NCBI GenBank assembly: GCA_028095005.1
Contig: CM051463.1
Span: 666,295 to 730,294 of the forward strand
DNA from: Rhynchospora pubera
Taxonomy: Eukaryota; Streptophyta; Magnoliopsida; Poales; Cyperaceae
Direction: 5' to 3'
Length of the DNA stretch: 64,000 nucleotides
A program made the translations under genes and the position numbers. The notes beneath the pieces were generated by a model, which saw only the letters and a program-made list of their open reading frames with translations, was not told the origin of the DNA and made no database searches. This document shows, piece after piece, positions 9,951 to 22,082 of this stretch; the stretch's first letter is position 1, and each line of letters begins with the position of its first letter.

Positions 9951-12498
9951 ATGGAAGAACAAAAAGATGATTTTGTACCTCGTTTGGGTATGGAATATCC
10001 AACAATGGAGGAAGCATGGTCGGCTTGGAGTTACTATGGTGGAAAAATTGGTTTTGGAGTAAGAAAGGACCGTGACACAAGAAGCAAAATAGATGATGTA
10101 ATTATTTCAAAGTTTTTTGTGTGCTCTTGCGAAGGTAAAAGAGGAGTAGACAAGCGAGATCATTTGACGAAAAACACAAGAGCGAAGACGCGGACCGGAT
10201 GTCAAGCTCGTTTACAAATAAAATTAGATAGAAACACCCAAAAGTTCAAAGTTGTGGACTTTGTTTCCGAGCACAACCATCCTCTCCAACCGCCCGAAGC
10301 ATGCTATCTAATACCAAGCCAACGCAAAGTATCCGAGATAGCGAGCTTTGACATTCAAATAGCCGCTAGTTCGGGAATTAGCCCGAAAGATGCACATGAT
10401 CTTCATAGTAGACAACACGGCGGAATTCGTGGCATTGGTTACACAATGGTGGACCATAATAATTGCTTGAGGAATATAAGAAAGGAAGCAATGCAATATG
10501 GAGCCGCCGTTGCTATGATCAAGTATTTTGCAAAGCGTTCTAGGGAAGATTCATCCTTCAAACATTTTGAAGATACCTCGGAAGAAGGAGAGATATCGAA
10601 TGTTGTTTGGATGGATGCAAAGATGATTGCATCTTATGCCCGGTTTGGAGATGTAGTTGTTTTCGATACTACATTTGGCACCAATGATAAAAAGTGGGCG
10701 GTTGGTACTTTTGTTGGCTTTAATCATCTAAGAGAGATTGTGATTTTTGGTGCGGCTCTCATGTGTGATCAATCAAGAGAGTCATTTGAATGGGTGTTTA
10801 CAAAATTTCTCGAAGCACATGGTGGCAAGAAGTCCAACACCATCTTTACCGATCAAGATACAGCAATTGGGCTTGCTTTAGAGGAAATAATGCCTGATAT
10901 TAGGCATGGTTTATGTACGTGGCATATTAATCAGAATTGTGTAAAACATTTGTCGACGTTCAATGATAAAGAGAATCACATAACTTCCAAATTTAATGAA
11001 TGTTTGTACAGGTACTATTTTATTTTCATTTTTCTTACTATTATTGTGTTTACAAATACAAATTTGATGAGGGTACACCTCTCGAGTTGTGGGATATAAA
11101 TGATTCCAATTTTAATTTGGATTAATAATTAGGTCTGCTATATATCTATTTTTTTTAAGTCGTTTAGATTTACAAGTTAGAACTAATTAAACTATTCTTT
11201 TATTTTATTTTTTCTAATAATGTAACTGTAGGTTCTTAAATTAATGTTTCTTTCGCTACTTCTTTTAGCTAGTTTAAGGTTCTTAATTTGTTAGTATTAA
11301 TTATGATATTTATGAATTCACTAATGTTGCTATTTTCTTCATGTTAAGGTATGAAGAGGAAGAGGAGTTCGAGAATGCCATTAAGTTTCTCATGGAACAA
11401 GTGAATGACGAGGGCAAGAAGTGGCTAGATTTTATATATAAAAGCAAAGAAAAGTGGGCGTATTGTTTTATGAAAGATGCTTACACTTTGGGAATCCGTA
11501 GCACACAATCAAGTGAGAGCTTCAACTCAATCTTGAAAGGCTATTTAAATTGCAAGTTGGATGTGTGTAGATTTATGGAACAATTTGATAGGGTTCTTGA
11601 ACAAAATCGTGAAAAAGAGATCAAGTCTGAGTATTGGATGAGAAGTAGACAACCTACACTCAAGTTCAATATGCCTATTCTTTGTGGAGCCTCTAATTTG
11701 TATACACCCAAAGTGTTCGAGCTATTTCAAGCGGAGGTCGAGTTATCCATGTTAGCTCACATAGAATGCCTAGAGGGTAATACATACACGGTGGGTAAGT
11801 ATGGTCTTGATAATAAAACTCCATACAAGAGTAGACAAGTTGTTTGGACTCGGAAGGATCAAATGGTTTCATGTTCTTGTAAGAAGTTTGAAAGAGTGGG
11901 TATTTTGTGTTGGCATGCATTGAAGGTGTTGGATCGTGAGGATATTAAGGTGATTCCACCGAGGTACGTTCTCAACCGTTGGACTAGAGCGGCAAAAAAT
12001 GATACCGTTGTGGATATAAAAGGGAGAAGGATAATTGAAGATCCTATGTTGGAAGTTAGAAACCGTAAAGCCGATATGTTTCATATAGCAACACCAATAA
12101 TTGAAGAGTCGGCCCATAATGAAGAAGAAGGTCATTTTGTGAGGAATAGGTTGATCGAGCTTCAACGAGATTACAAAGAATACAAAAATAAAAAGAATGG
12201 TGACGGCAATCCAACTACCGAACCTTCATTCCGCTTAAAGAAGAAAAATGGCGGTGATAGGCGTTCGAAACGAAAGCCTTCTTGCATTGAGAAAAGGAAA
12301 AGAGTCAAGAAAGTCAAAAATAAAACTATCTCAAATAGCCAAGATTTGATATGGTAAGTTATTTTAGAAAAAATTACGTTTGTTCATATATATCTTTTTA
12401 TCTAATATATATGTTTCAATATTAGGCCGAGTACTAATCCATCTCAAGATATATCGGAAGGAAATTTTGGGTGCTTTAGTGAACTTGAAGACATATAG
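9951..12498 (+). CDS. FAR1-related MULE transposase
   Basis: Three exons: 9951-11011, 11349-12353, 12426-12498 (712 aa, all phases join, GT-AG introns). The first ATG in frame is 9951. Domains in order: FAR1-type Cys/His DNA-binding domain (about residues 20-110, ending in the EHNHPL signature); MULE transposase core with candidate catalytic Asp239 (FDTTFG), Asp301 (FTDQDTA) and Glu410 (SSESFNS); SWIM zinc finger (CSC...CWH, about residues 510-530); basic Lys/Arg-rich tail. FAR1/FHY3 light-signalling regulators descend from such transposases, but the flanking repeats and target duplication show that this one is still in its transposon. The last exon motif recurs about 93 bases downstream (12437 versus 12530), so an alternative C-terminus is possible. 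Confidence 0.9.
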
Positions 12499-14080
12499 TA
12501 AGGGCATTAAAATAACACAAAATCTATTAAACCCATCTCAAGATATATCGGAGAACGAGTACTAATAATTTATTTATTTACTTGCAGCGGTTTGAGGATT
12601 TCAGAACCGTAGACAATATGCCGTGTATCAGTTTGGCCACATTTTGTAGAGAAGATTAGATAAGAGTAGTATTTTTTTGGGTAACATTTTGTAGAAAAGA
12701 AATGATAGTGCAAAGACAAGGCAAAGAGTGAGTTGAGGCACGATGCTTACTTCATGTTTAGAACAAAGTTGCAGTTTATTTTTGAAGGAAACATGCATTT
12801 TTGTACCAACATCTCACTAGCTTTGTACCTATGTTTCAGTACCTATACATATCTGATATTGCTTAGTTATAACCAATATGTGCAACTTGCTTGTCAGGAC
12901 TAAACTTGTATATTGAAACTTGAAAGGGACTAATTAAGAACACATACTTAGCTAGTACCAACGTCTCAGTAAAGAAACGCATGCTTCTTTATTTTAAGAT
13001 TTAAAAATAAAATTAAAAGTACAATAATAAAAATAAGCAATTTAATCATCACACCATTTGTCATCATCATTTCCTTCAAATAAACTTTAAAATCAGTAAT
13101 AAAACAAGGCATCTCATACATGTGATAGTTACATATTCTTTACACTGGCCGTACCAAGTTGGTACTGAGTTGTGTCAACCAATACCAATTCTAGTGTATA
13201 TAGAGATATTCACTTGAACAAATTTGTACACATAGACCAACATATAAATACATAAGCTTGCTGGCTACATACTACCATCTGTTACAATACCATACCCTCT
13301 TGAGCTCTGACCTGCAACAAAATCAAAAGCAGCAGTTCTAAAGTAATGACTAAAAGAATGGCATCGAATAGTACCTTAGAGGATGGACGTCACATGCTTT
13401 GAATTTGTTTTACCTTATATGTGTTTAAATTGACCATACAAAAGGCAATTAGGAAATCAAATAAAACCTAGCATTTTGAATGAGTGGCCTTTGCCACCAT
13501 ACCAGTATCTCAGATACTGAGACAGAAACAATAAAATAAAAATCACAATAAACGCCCCTCTAAACAGCAATAAAATGGTTGTTTGCAATGAATGGATTGC
13601 CTAAGGGACCCATTTGTCCAAGGAAAAAAAAGAAGAAAAATCCAATTATAACAACAAATTACAACCGTAATTGAGCAACTTATCAATTTGGTACCAAATT
13701 GACAAAGGTAATTCCAAATAAAAGGGGCAAAACCTAAGGAGATTCAAACAAGAAACATAACAACAAACAATTACCTCACTCTGTTGATGGAGATGCTTCG
13801 AGAGACAGGAGGCGGTGCACCATGTCGAGGAGGTCGTCGCCATGGTAGACCACGGGTCAGGCTGAGGTCGAAGAGCTCGGCCAACAAAGGTCTAGGAGGC
13901 CTATTGATCTCTTGGCTGTGGAGATGCTTCGAGAGAGAGGAGGCGGTGCACCTCGATCGGATCGCAAAGAGAAACGGAGAGAGAGCGATCTAGGTTTTTC
14001 TTCTTGCGTGCTCACGAGAGAGAGCGCTGAGCGATCGACTCTGAAACGGAGAAGAAAGTGTTTTTTAGAAATAAATAGAG
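12499..14080 (-). other. MULE 3' subterminal region with a possible antisense transcript
   Basis: No second gene is certain. On the minus strand an ATG at 13843 opens a short frame that reaches a good donor at 13775/13774, and an acceptor precedes 13311, giving a 32-codon spliced frame. It matches no family I know. Direct repeats of about 28 bp at 13788 and 13920 lie near its 5' end, close to the right inverted repeat, which could act as a promoter. Many MULEs have a second transcript from this end, but coding function is unsupported. Confidence 0.25.
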
Positions 14081-14175
14081 CGCTGTAAATCTAGCCGTCC
14101 GTTTAGATCGGACGATCGAGGACGAGAGATGGGCAGAGTGTCCATCTTAATGAGATGGGCAGAGGATACGACTCC
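14081..14175 (-). repeat. Right terminal inverted repeat of MULE
   Basis: Reverse complement of the left arm with about eight mismatches; followed directly by GCAGCTGAG at 14176-14184, completing the target duplication. Confidence 0.93.
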
Positions 14176-14255
14176 GCAGCTGAGAGCTGACGACAAAACA
14201 ACAACTCGGTACTCCCGCTCTCGTTCTCTCATTCTCTCTCTCTTTCTTCGCTCTG

Positions 14256-17200
14256 ATGGCGGCTCTGAGAAGAAGCCTCGGTGTCTTCTTACCTGCTTCT
14301 AACCATTTCCTTGTTAGTTTCTTACCCTATTCTCTTTCTATTTTCATCCTTCCCTTTACTCATTCCCTCATTCGATTCGATTCTCTTTTTTCTTGTTAGA
14401 AATCGTCCTTGGTAGCTAATTCTAATGCTAATCCATGCCATCTCGCACCATCAAGAGGTTTGAGTGTTTCTGACACAGGATTCAAGCTCGATGGATGCAA
14501 TATCGACGCTGATTCCGGTTCTCACGATGAGATTACGAAGATTCGAAACGAATTCGAAGAAGCGAAGAAGAACTTTCTCAACATCCCAGCTGCGCTCAAC
14601 GAAATGCCTACTATGAACCCAGAAGGTTTTGGTTTGCGAATTTGATATATGTTAGGTCTATTTCTCATATGGTGTTGTGTGTGATTGCATTCACCTTTTA
14701 ACTTCCATCCATCTATAATTCTTAACAAATATAGGCATCTACGTCAACAAAAACCTGAAGCTTGACGATTTGCAAGTCTATGGATTCGACTACGACTATA
14801 CCTTATCCCATTATTCTGAACATTTACAAGTTTTGATCTATGACCTTGCAAAAAAACACCTTGTACATGAGGTAAATTCCCTATGCTATCTTTGTCTTTT
14901 TAGGTCCTTTTTAACTACCATTTTCTGTTCAGCATTTTCACAAACACCTTATGTGCCAACTCAAATCCCTGTTATTCCCCTCCCCTCAGTTCAAATTTTT
15001 TTGCTTAATATGGAAGGATCAAGTAATGTCTTAATCTGTACTATTAGACTATAGTAACCTGCTAGCCTGAATTAAATTCAGATAGCCTCATTTTGACTGA
15101 AATTGGCAGTAGTGACCATCAATTTTACAGATGTACTGTAAAAAAACTTTAGCAAATCTATCCTCATTTTGTGATTTTTTCATCCTTATTTTTGTTATCA
15201 GCGACATATATCCATGTTTCTTCTGTCTTAGAATTTCTTTAATTTAAATTTGTGCAGATGAAATATCCAGACAGCTGCTTGCAATTTGAGTATGACTCCA
15301 AATTTCCTGTCAGAGGCCTCTATTATGATAGACAGAAGGGTTGCCTCTTGAAGCTCGATTTTTTCGGGTCAATTGAGACTGATGGCTGCTTTCATGGCCG
15401 CAGAAAGGTTTTAAAAACATTGACCCTTTTATTTTGCATTTATTCATAAGCCTCCTGTTTTCTTTGTTGTAGTGATATAATTGTGACCTGCAGGACATGC
15501 AATTGCTGAAAAAAAGCTGTGAACTTCCATGCTTGTAAATAATTAATAGCTCTTTTGTTATAAATTGCTAATTTCCAGTATATTTGAATTCTATCTTATA
15601 GCTTTTGTTTCTGGCATTGTTTGAGAGCAGCTAACCCTGGATGAGATAAAAGAGCTGTATGGCACTCGACATATCGGCCGGAACCATCAAAGGGGGCTTG
15701 TTGCTCTGATGGATTTCTTTTGTTTCAGTGAGGTAATCGCTTCGCTTAAAAATGCATTGTTTTTTCCTACTTCCAACTAACACCATAATTTTGTTGGATT
15801 TCGTTGGTTGATCAATATTCAATAATAAAATAATAATTATTATTTTTGATGAATTCAAAATGGGTTTATTTTGAGCCTTTTAGATGGTTTCTTGTGTCAT
15901 TGTTGCTGTCTTGGTTTCTGGTGTGCATGTGTTTTTCTTTCCTCCTCCCTTTCTGTTTGGGTTACCTTCTTTTTTGTGCAAAAATATTGGATTGATGGCA
16001 TCTTCAGCATAAGACTAATATAAGGGAATTATTTTGGTGTTGATGGCCTTTTAGTTCTAGTGAATAATTGTAAACATTACTACAATTTATAATAATTTAT
16101 ATTCTTCTAAAGGAAAATTTGTCTTTGTTATGATGTAGGCCTGCCTTATTGCAGATATAATACAGCACTTTACAGATGCCAAACTTGACTTTGATGCTTC
16201 ATATGTATATGAAGATGTAAACCATGCAATTCAACATGTTCACAGAAGTGGACTGGTTCATAGGCAAATTCTTGCTGAACCACACAAGTTCCTTGTGAAA
16301 AATGTAAGTACTGCAAATTGACTTTGTTTAGTTGAAAATTGGAGTATAGGTTTCCATCACCTTATGTCATCTCACAAGTTCCTCATTAAACAAATGTAAG
16401 TTGTGCTAATTGATTTTGTTTAGTTGAAGTTTGGAGTATATGTTACCAGTCTTTATGTTATTTATCCTTTGTCCTTCTATAAATATCTTTCCAATTTCAA
16501 ATGTCATTTTCTCCCTTCTTTTATGTATTTGTCCAAAAGCCATCTATTTTCCATAATGTGCATCCATTACTCATTAGTGGGGAGATTGCTTGACCATGGA
16601 CAAGCTTTCGAACTTGACACATGGTCATGAGTTTAACTTGCAACTTCTTTTTCTTTAGGTGCAAGCATTACTGATTGTAAAGTAATAAAGGAGACCTTTT
16701 GATTGACAAGTGACAACTAAGTATCTAAGAGGGTTTATTTGAGTGGATCAGGATTCAGGAGTACTGTATATGATGCTTTTGGGATTGTGATGTTAAAGAA
16801 CTTCAAATTATTAAAGGAATTCGCTGAAAGTTGATCAAACTTAAAGTGTTACTTAGTAAATTATTAATTGGATGTTGGTTTTCCATCTGATACTTTTTCA
16901 GGAGCGGGTGGTACAATTCTTGCAAAAGCTGAAAGAAAAAGGAAAGAAACTTTTCTTGCTGACCAATTCACCCTTCTACTTTGTTGATGGTGGAATGCAC
17001 TATATGCTAGAGGTGCTTTCCACTTTTGTACCACAATGTATGAGTATGTGTAGCCACTGGTATGATTTGAAGTATACATCTGTTGTAAACTCAGATCGCA
17101 TGCCTTTTGGGAGTTCAGTTTTGTCATGGCTTAACAATCCAACTTGGGAAATTTAATTGACAAATTCAAACCGTTGATATTTTCTATGCCACAAATGATG

Positions 17201-20200
17201 CACACATGTCAATATTATAATATAGGAGCAGGCATGTGTAATATCGAACTTGAAAAAATGCATATCAGATTCATTACAATTATAAGTTTTCTCTGGAACC
17301 CTTGATTTCTATAATGAACTCCAATGATATTTTACTTCATGCATCAATTGCGACAAAATTGACTGCCAGATTATTGTTTGGGTCGGTTTTGAATTATCAA
17401 ACTGAAACAAATGCTGAGTTTACAGTTTGCCAATACTCCTAATTGAATATATGTATTTTTTTTATTTGTACTTTTTAACTTGAACCATTTATTATTGATT
17501 TGTTTATTTTTCTTTTATTTGGTAATAGGATTATATTGGAAAAGGTAGTTCATGGAGGGAGCTATTTGATGTGGTCATTGCCCAGGCCAATAAGCCAACT
17601 TTCTATAATTCAGAGTACCCCTTTAGGTTGAACTTTTACTAATTCCATCTAACAATTAATATTCTTTATTGGGTGCTGTTTGAAAAATTGTCATTTCCTT
17701 GAATGTGTACTGGAATTTCAATTTACTACCTGTATTACTAATATGATATCATATTATACCTATCGTTCAAATGTTTTTGAGTAGTAAAATAGGTTTATGG
17801 TAGTTATCCTCAATGCAACTGATTTTACCTTTATAGTAATATATAATACTTTTTAAATCAAAATGCATTTTAACCAAATTATTGTTTGTTTATTACCTTG
17901 TACAACAAATAAGCTATCAAAATGAAAAAAAAATAAAAAATTGAAGAAAAGAAATGCTCAAGCCAGTGGAAAGTCTTGTCGGCTGTTTTCTGTCTAGTAC
18001 ATAAGCAAGTAGCAACATTTTCCATACTGCAAGATATCTTGACTGTGCTTAATAATCCTTTTAGGTGCTATGACATAGAGAAGGATACCTTGGCATTTAC
18101 ACCTGTGGATAAGCTTTTACCAAATGAAGTTTACTACCATGGTTCTCTCAAATCGTTCCTTCAGATCACCAAATGGAAAGGCCCAGAGGTTTTTAAATTA
18201 ATTTTTTTCCTTTTTGCTTCTTTTCTTTTACTATTAAATTCAGGAATCTTGGTCTGCTGGTTGTCAGGCCGGTCGGGATGGCAGGCTTGGACTGATCTGG
18301 CCTGACCTGACCTCTAGGAAGCAAAACTGCTTTCTGTCGTGCATTCTTTAAATGATCCTTTTTTATGTAGTACACCATATCTCAGAATAGTGCAATTTCA
18401 TTGAACATTGCATACCTTATGTTGGCTGGGGTAAAGGTTACACATGGTTTTTATTTTTATTTTTTAAATTCTGTTACTTCGTCGTCTGTCCGATGCCGTC
18501 CCTTTTTCTTGGTCACCAGAAAATTTACATTACTTATCTATCTTGGCAGATGAACTTGGTTTTCATAGATGTATTTGATGTAACAGGTGATATACTTTGG
18601 TGATCACTTATTTAGTGACCTAAGAGGTCCTGCCAAAGCTGGCTGGCGAACAGCTGCCATAATTCATGAACTTGAAGTATGTTCCATGTCATATCTCTGC
18701 ATTATTTCCAAATCATTCTTTAATTGTTCACAGAATTTCTCTGTCTGTGCAGGATGAAATTAAGATTCAAAATAGCGAATCCTATCGGTTTCAACAGGTA
18801 CACTTAATTTCCAGCATTTGGATTGATACTGTCCTAGCTCCTGATTTATTATTGATATCCATTTGAGATAATTTACCAATGAATTGTGCAACCTCTTTTG
18901 CTTTGAGGTTCTAAGAGGAAAAGTAATACTACTGTTTCTGCTGTTTTGTTGTTTCTCTTTTCCCCTTCGACATCATGTGGAGTAAACATAAAAAAACTGT
19001 CCAATGACAACATGTTATCTGGAACGAAAGTACAATCAATTTGCTTGTTTTGTTGTTTTGGTGCTTAGTAAGAAAGTAGCTCAGTATTGGGAGGAGCAAA
19101 CTTGGTAGTTTTTAATGTTTACATGCCTATACTATTACACTACTAAAACTGCAGTCAGGTGCTAGAATAAAGCATCTAAAAAAGGTTAAAAGTCAGATAT
19201 TCTAAATGTAATTTGCAAAATTTGTGTAGGTCCAAAATTAATTTATAATGATGTAATATCCTTATAGTTTTCTTGTCAGATAATCCAACCAATATGTCAG
19301 TTCTGTGAAATACTAAATGTATTTTTCATAACCCAAAAGCTCCTAAGATGTATAGTGTATTTAAACTCTAACAACAGGCAAAGCTTCACATAATCCTTGA
19401 GCTACTTGGAAAGATACATGCAACAGTAGTTAGCACAGAAAAAGGCCAAATTTACAAATCCCTCTTGAATGAGCTCAATTTAGAGAGACAGAAATGCAGA
19501 GCTGCCATGCGGGACCTGTTTAACAGTTCCTTTGGTGCAACCTTTTTAACCGACACTGGCAAAGAATCTTCCTTTGCATACCATATCCATCAACATGCTG
19601 ATGTATACACAAGCAAGCCAGAAAATTTCTTGGCATACCCACCTGATTCATGGCTCCACCCGCCTTATGATGTAAAGATCATGCCTCATCATGTCAAAGT
19701 AAGATGTTATCATTATATTTTTCTTTATCCTTCTTTGGGGAAAAATGGTAGCCTCATCCGGTAGTTTATACTACTTTTAAATAATACCTGAAATATTGAA
19801 TCGTTGTTTTTTTTTTTTTTAAATAATAGCCTACTGTATCATGAAAAAAATGATTAAATTCTAAGAACTTCAAATCCTACATCTGGAACTTTTAATTTGA
19901 ATTTTGGCTTAAAGAAAATAAGAACCATTATTGTTAGGGAAAACAAACAAACTTTATTGCTAATTTGAGATGTGTTGAATGTCATCTGTATAACGCGAAC
20001 TTCAAAGTACAAAACCATTAAACATACAACATGGTTAAAAATAATTTTTCTTTTTTGTGTTTGCATAAAGCTTGGTTTCTTTTTCAAGTTCTCAGATATC
20101 TAAAATGGTAGCAGGTACAGTGGGTAATGGCTAAATACAAAGTGGAATGATAGGACTTGATAGTTCTTATTAAATAAAAGGATGTGGGAGTACAGTTGAT

Positions 20201-20324
20201 TTATGGCCTTGGCTAGTACAATCTTTATACCAGATCTGTGAAATATCTCAGTTATTTTTAGTTGTTTCCTTTTTTTTTTTTGTTGGATTGGCAGGTTCCG
20301 GGCAGCTTATTTAAAGGCTCATAG
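14256..20324 (+). CDS. HAD-superfamily 5'-nucleotidase (NT5C2/NT5DC-like)
   Basis: Thirteen exons: 14256-14312, 14400-14625, 14735-14871, 15258-15407, 15631-15732, 16139-16303, 16902-17012, 17529-17626, 18065-18188, 18587-18676, 18753-18797, 19378-19698, 20295-20324. They join in frame to 551 aa. The protein belongs to the haloacid dehalogenase family of purine (IMP/GMP-type) 5'-nucleotidases; the nucleophile motif DxDxT is at residues 113-117 (GFDYDYT), the second motif is LLTNSP in exon 7, and the Mg-binding GDHLFSDL motif is in exon 10. The N-terminus (MAALRRSLG...) is Arg/Ser/Leu-rich like an organelle presequence, so mitochondrial or plastid location is possible. Substrate is inferred from the family. 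A MULE lies 72 bp upstream of the ATG. Confidence 0.9.
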
Positions 20325-21228
20325 GCTGAATCTAATTGTTCGCTAAGCGCTTGAAAGACTCACAAAAAAGCGTCTGCACTGCCAAAAAGATAGAAACCCT
20401 GTGGGTGGATGTTCACCACCCCAAAGGATTTGTTGGATTAGAAGGGGGATGTGCTGACTTCTTTTCCATAAATTTTGATATAATCAGTTTTTACTAAGTT
20501 AATGTTCTTTTGGCAGTGAATAAAATTACAATTATATCCAGGGGTTAAATTTCCCAATGTTCTTATGTAACAAATTGTTTTGCTAAGATGACCAATTTTG
20601 ACGGAGTTGATGTTCCTGGTCAGTGAATGAAGTTACAATGTATTATAGCATCATTTCCGTGGGAATAAGTTGAGCAAAAATGTAGTTTGGGGAAAGAAGC
20701 TAAGGTCATCAGTGCATACTAAAGATGGTGTATGAGTTTATTTTTTTGTTACTTTGTTTATATGATTTTGTATCTACATAACAGGGGTTATGAGACATGA
20801 TTTCTTATCTTTGATATAATCAATTTGCCAAGACATCATTAATGTATAAAAATTAAAAAGAAATGAAACTGTTGTATATTTGTTAATTAACAGTGATAAC
20901 CATTACATTACAAATGGAAAGAGAGAAAGAATTGGTAACTTTTTGGTATAAAAATTAGTAGGAGAAAAGAGTATAAGAGCGTAGGATCCTGTTATTGTCA
21001 TGTCAGTATAATGAGCGCTGACCTAGGTCTGGGACTGTGGGAGCGGTGTATTTGCTCTTCCGTCCCTCTAAACCGTTGGATTTGTTTTATCAATCCCGTC
21101 CCGTCCCGTGTTGTGAAAATATAATATAATAATTGAACAGGTCCCAAAATAATCGTTGAAGAAGTGGAGACTGGAGAGGAGACTGACGGCCGAAAGAAAG
21201 AAGAAAGAAGAAAGAGGAGACTGTAGGG
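20325..21228. other. Intergenic spacer between nucleotidase and uS17m
   Basis: Contains the nucleotidase 3' UTR and the uS17m promoter. An AT-rich TATA-like stretch lies at about 21116-21136, roughly 100 bp before the uS17m ATG. No gene is visible. Confidence 0.5.
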
Positions 21229-21640
21229 ATGAAGGGGGTGGTGGGGATAGTGGTGTCGAACAAGATGCAGAAGTCGGTGGTGGTGGCGGTGGACCGTCTC
21301 TTCCACAACAAGCTCTACAACCGCTACGTCAAGCGCACCTCCAAGTTCATGGCCCATGATGAGAACAATCATTGCAACATCGGCGATCAGGTACCTCCTT
21401 TCTCTTCTCCTTTTCTTTACCAACAAAAAGCACAAAAGTCTTATTTTAATTTATTAAAGGGATAATGTCAGTTTTCTTTTTCTTCAGGTCAAAATTGATC
21501 CATCAAGGCCACTCAGCAAGAGAAAGCACTGGGTTGTGGCCGAAATTCTTCGTAGAGCCAAAGTCTATGTACCTCCTTCGCCTACCACAACTCCAACTGC
21601 ACAAGCTGCCACAGCCGCACCTGCTTCTCCATCTTCTTGA
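21229..21640 (+). CDS. Ribosomal protein uS17, mitochondrial type
   Basis: Two exons, 21229-21390 and 21488-21640, encode 104 aa. The sequence opens with KGVVGIVVSNKMQKSVVVAV, the OB-fold start of bacterial-type uS17, which binds 16S-like rRNA in the small subunit. The conserved block DPSRPLSKRKHWVVAEILRR crosses into exon 2, and a Pro/Thr/Ala-rich tail of about 20 residues follows. There is no long transit peptide, which fits the plant mitochondrial uS17 rather than the longer plastid precursor. It lies tail to tail with the GEX2-like gene, about 440 bp apart. Confidence 0.87.
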
Positions 21641-22082
21641 CTTTGCCGGTTCAGTTTTTAGTTGCATGTTGGTAGACAAGTAGTCCTCAATATTTTCTTT
21701 TCTTTTATCAAATTGAAACCATTTCTCGTCTCATAATAAGTGTTTTTAGTTGCTATTTGGTTTCTGCTTCCATTAATTATCTGGTTCAATTCTAGGTTTG
21801 ATGCACTTGGTTTTGGTTATGTTTCATCTTACTATTGAATTTTTGAGAGACTCAAGATTATAGGAAAATGGACAAGCATTTATCTCTTTTATTTCTTGTC
21901 CCTTTTGGTTGATATTTGGGTCTTCATCTTATCAGGCAACACTGCAACACCATATATATAATCTCTTTTTCCATGCATACATCATGATTTGCTTAAAAAA
22001 ATTGACCAAATTAAGCATGGTAACGGCAATGATATATTTCTGTTAGAAATAACTACACTCCTTTGCTATATACATTACACAG

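Larger units (their letters stand above)
9132..14175 (+). mobile_element. Autonomous Mutator-like element with FAR1-type transposase
   Basis: A 5044-bp element bounded by inverted repeats of at least 95 bp (9132-9226 and 14081-14175, weaker similarity extending to about 115 bp) and by a perfect 9-bp target duplication GCAGCTGAG at 9123-9131 and 14176-14184. Inside is a spliced transposase of the FAR1/FHY3-related family. Repeat arms differ by only about eight bases in 95, and the transposase frame is intact, so the element may be recent or still mobile. Short internal direct repeats occur near both ends (about 9431/9490 on the left; 13788/13920 on the right), possibly transposase or promoter sites. 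Confidence 0.9.

Noticed and set aside
9951..12498. FAR1-related gene read as a domesticated FRS regulator
   Set aside because: It lies inside perfect transposon boundaries with a 9-bp duplication, so it is a transposase gene in place.
12380..12565. Separate 61-codon gene after the transposase
   Set aside because: It overlaps the last intron and terminal exon; the recurring motif is better explained as a duplicated exon end.
15631..15858. Minus-strand frame within the nucleotidase gene
   Set aside because: It covers a conserved plus-strand exon and intron, with low-complexity Ile/Leu content.
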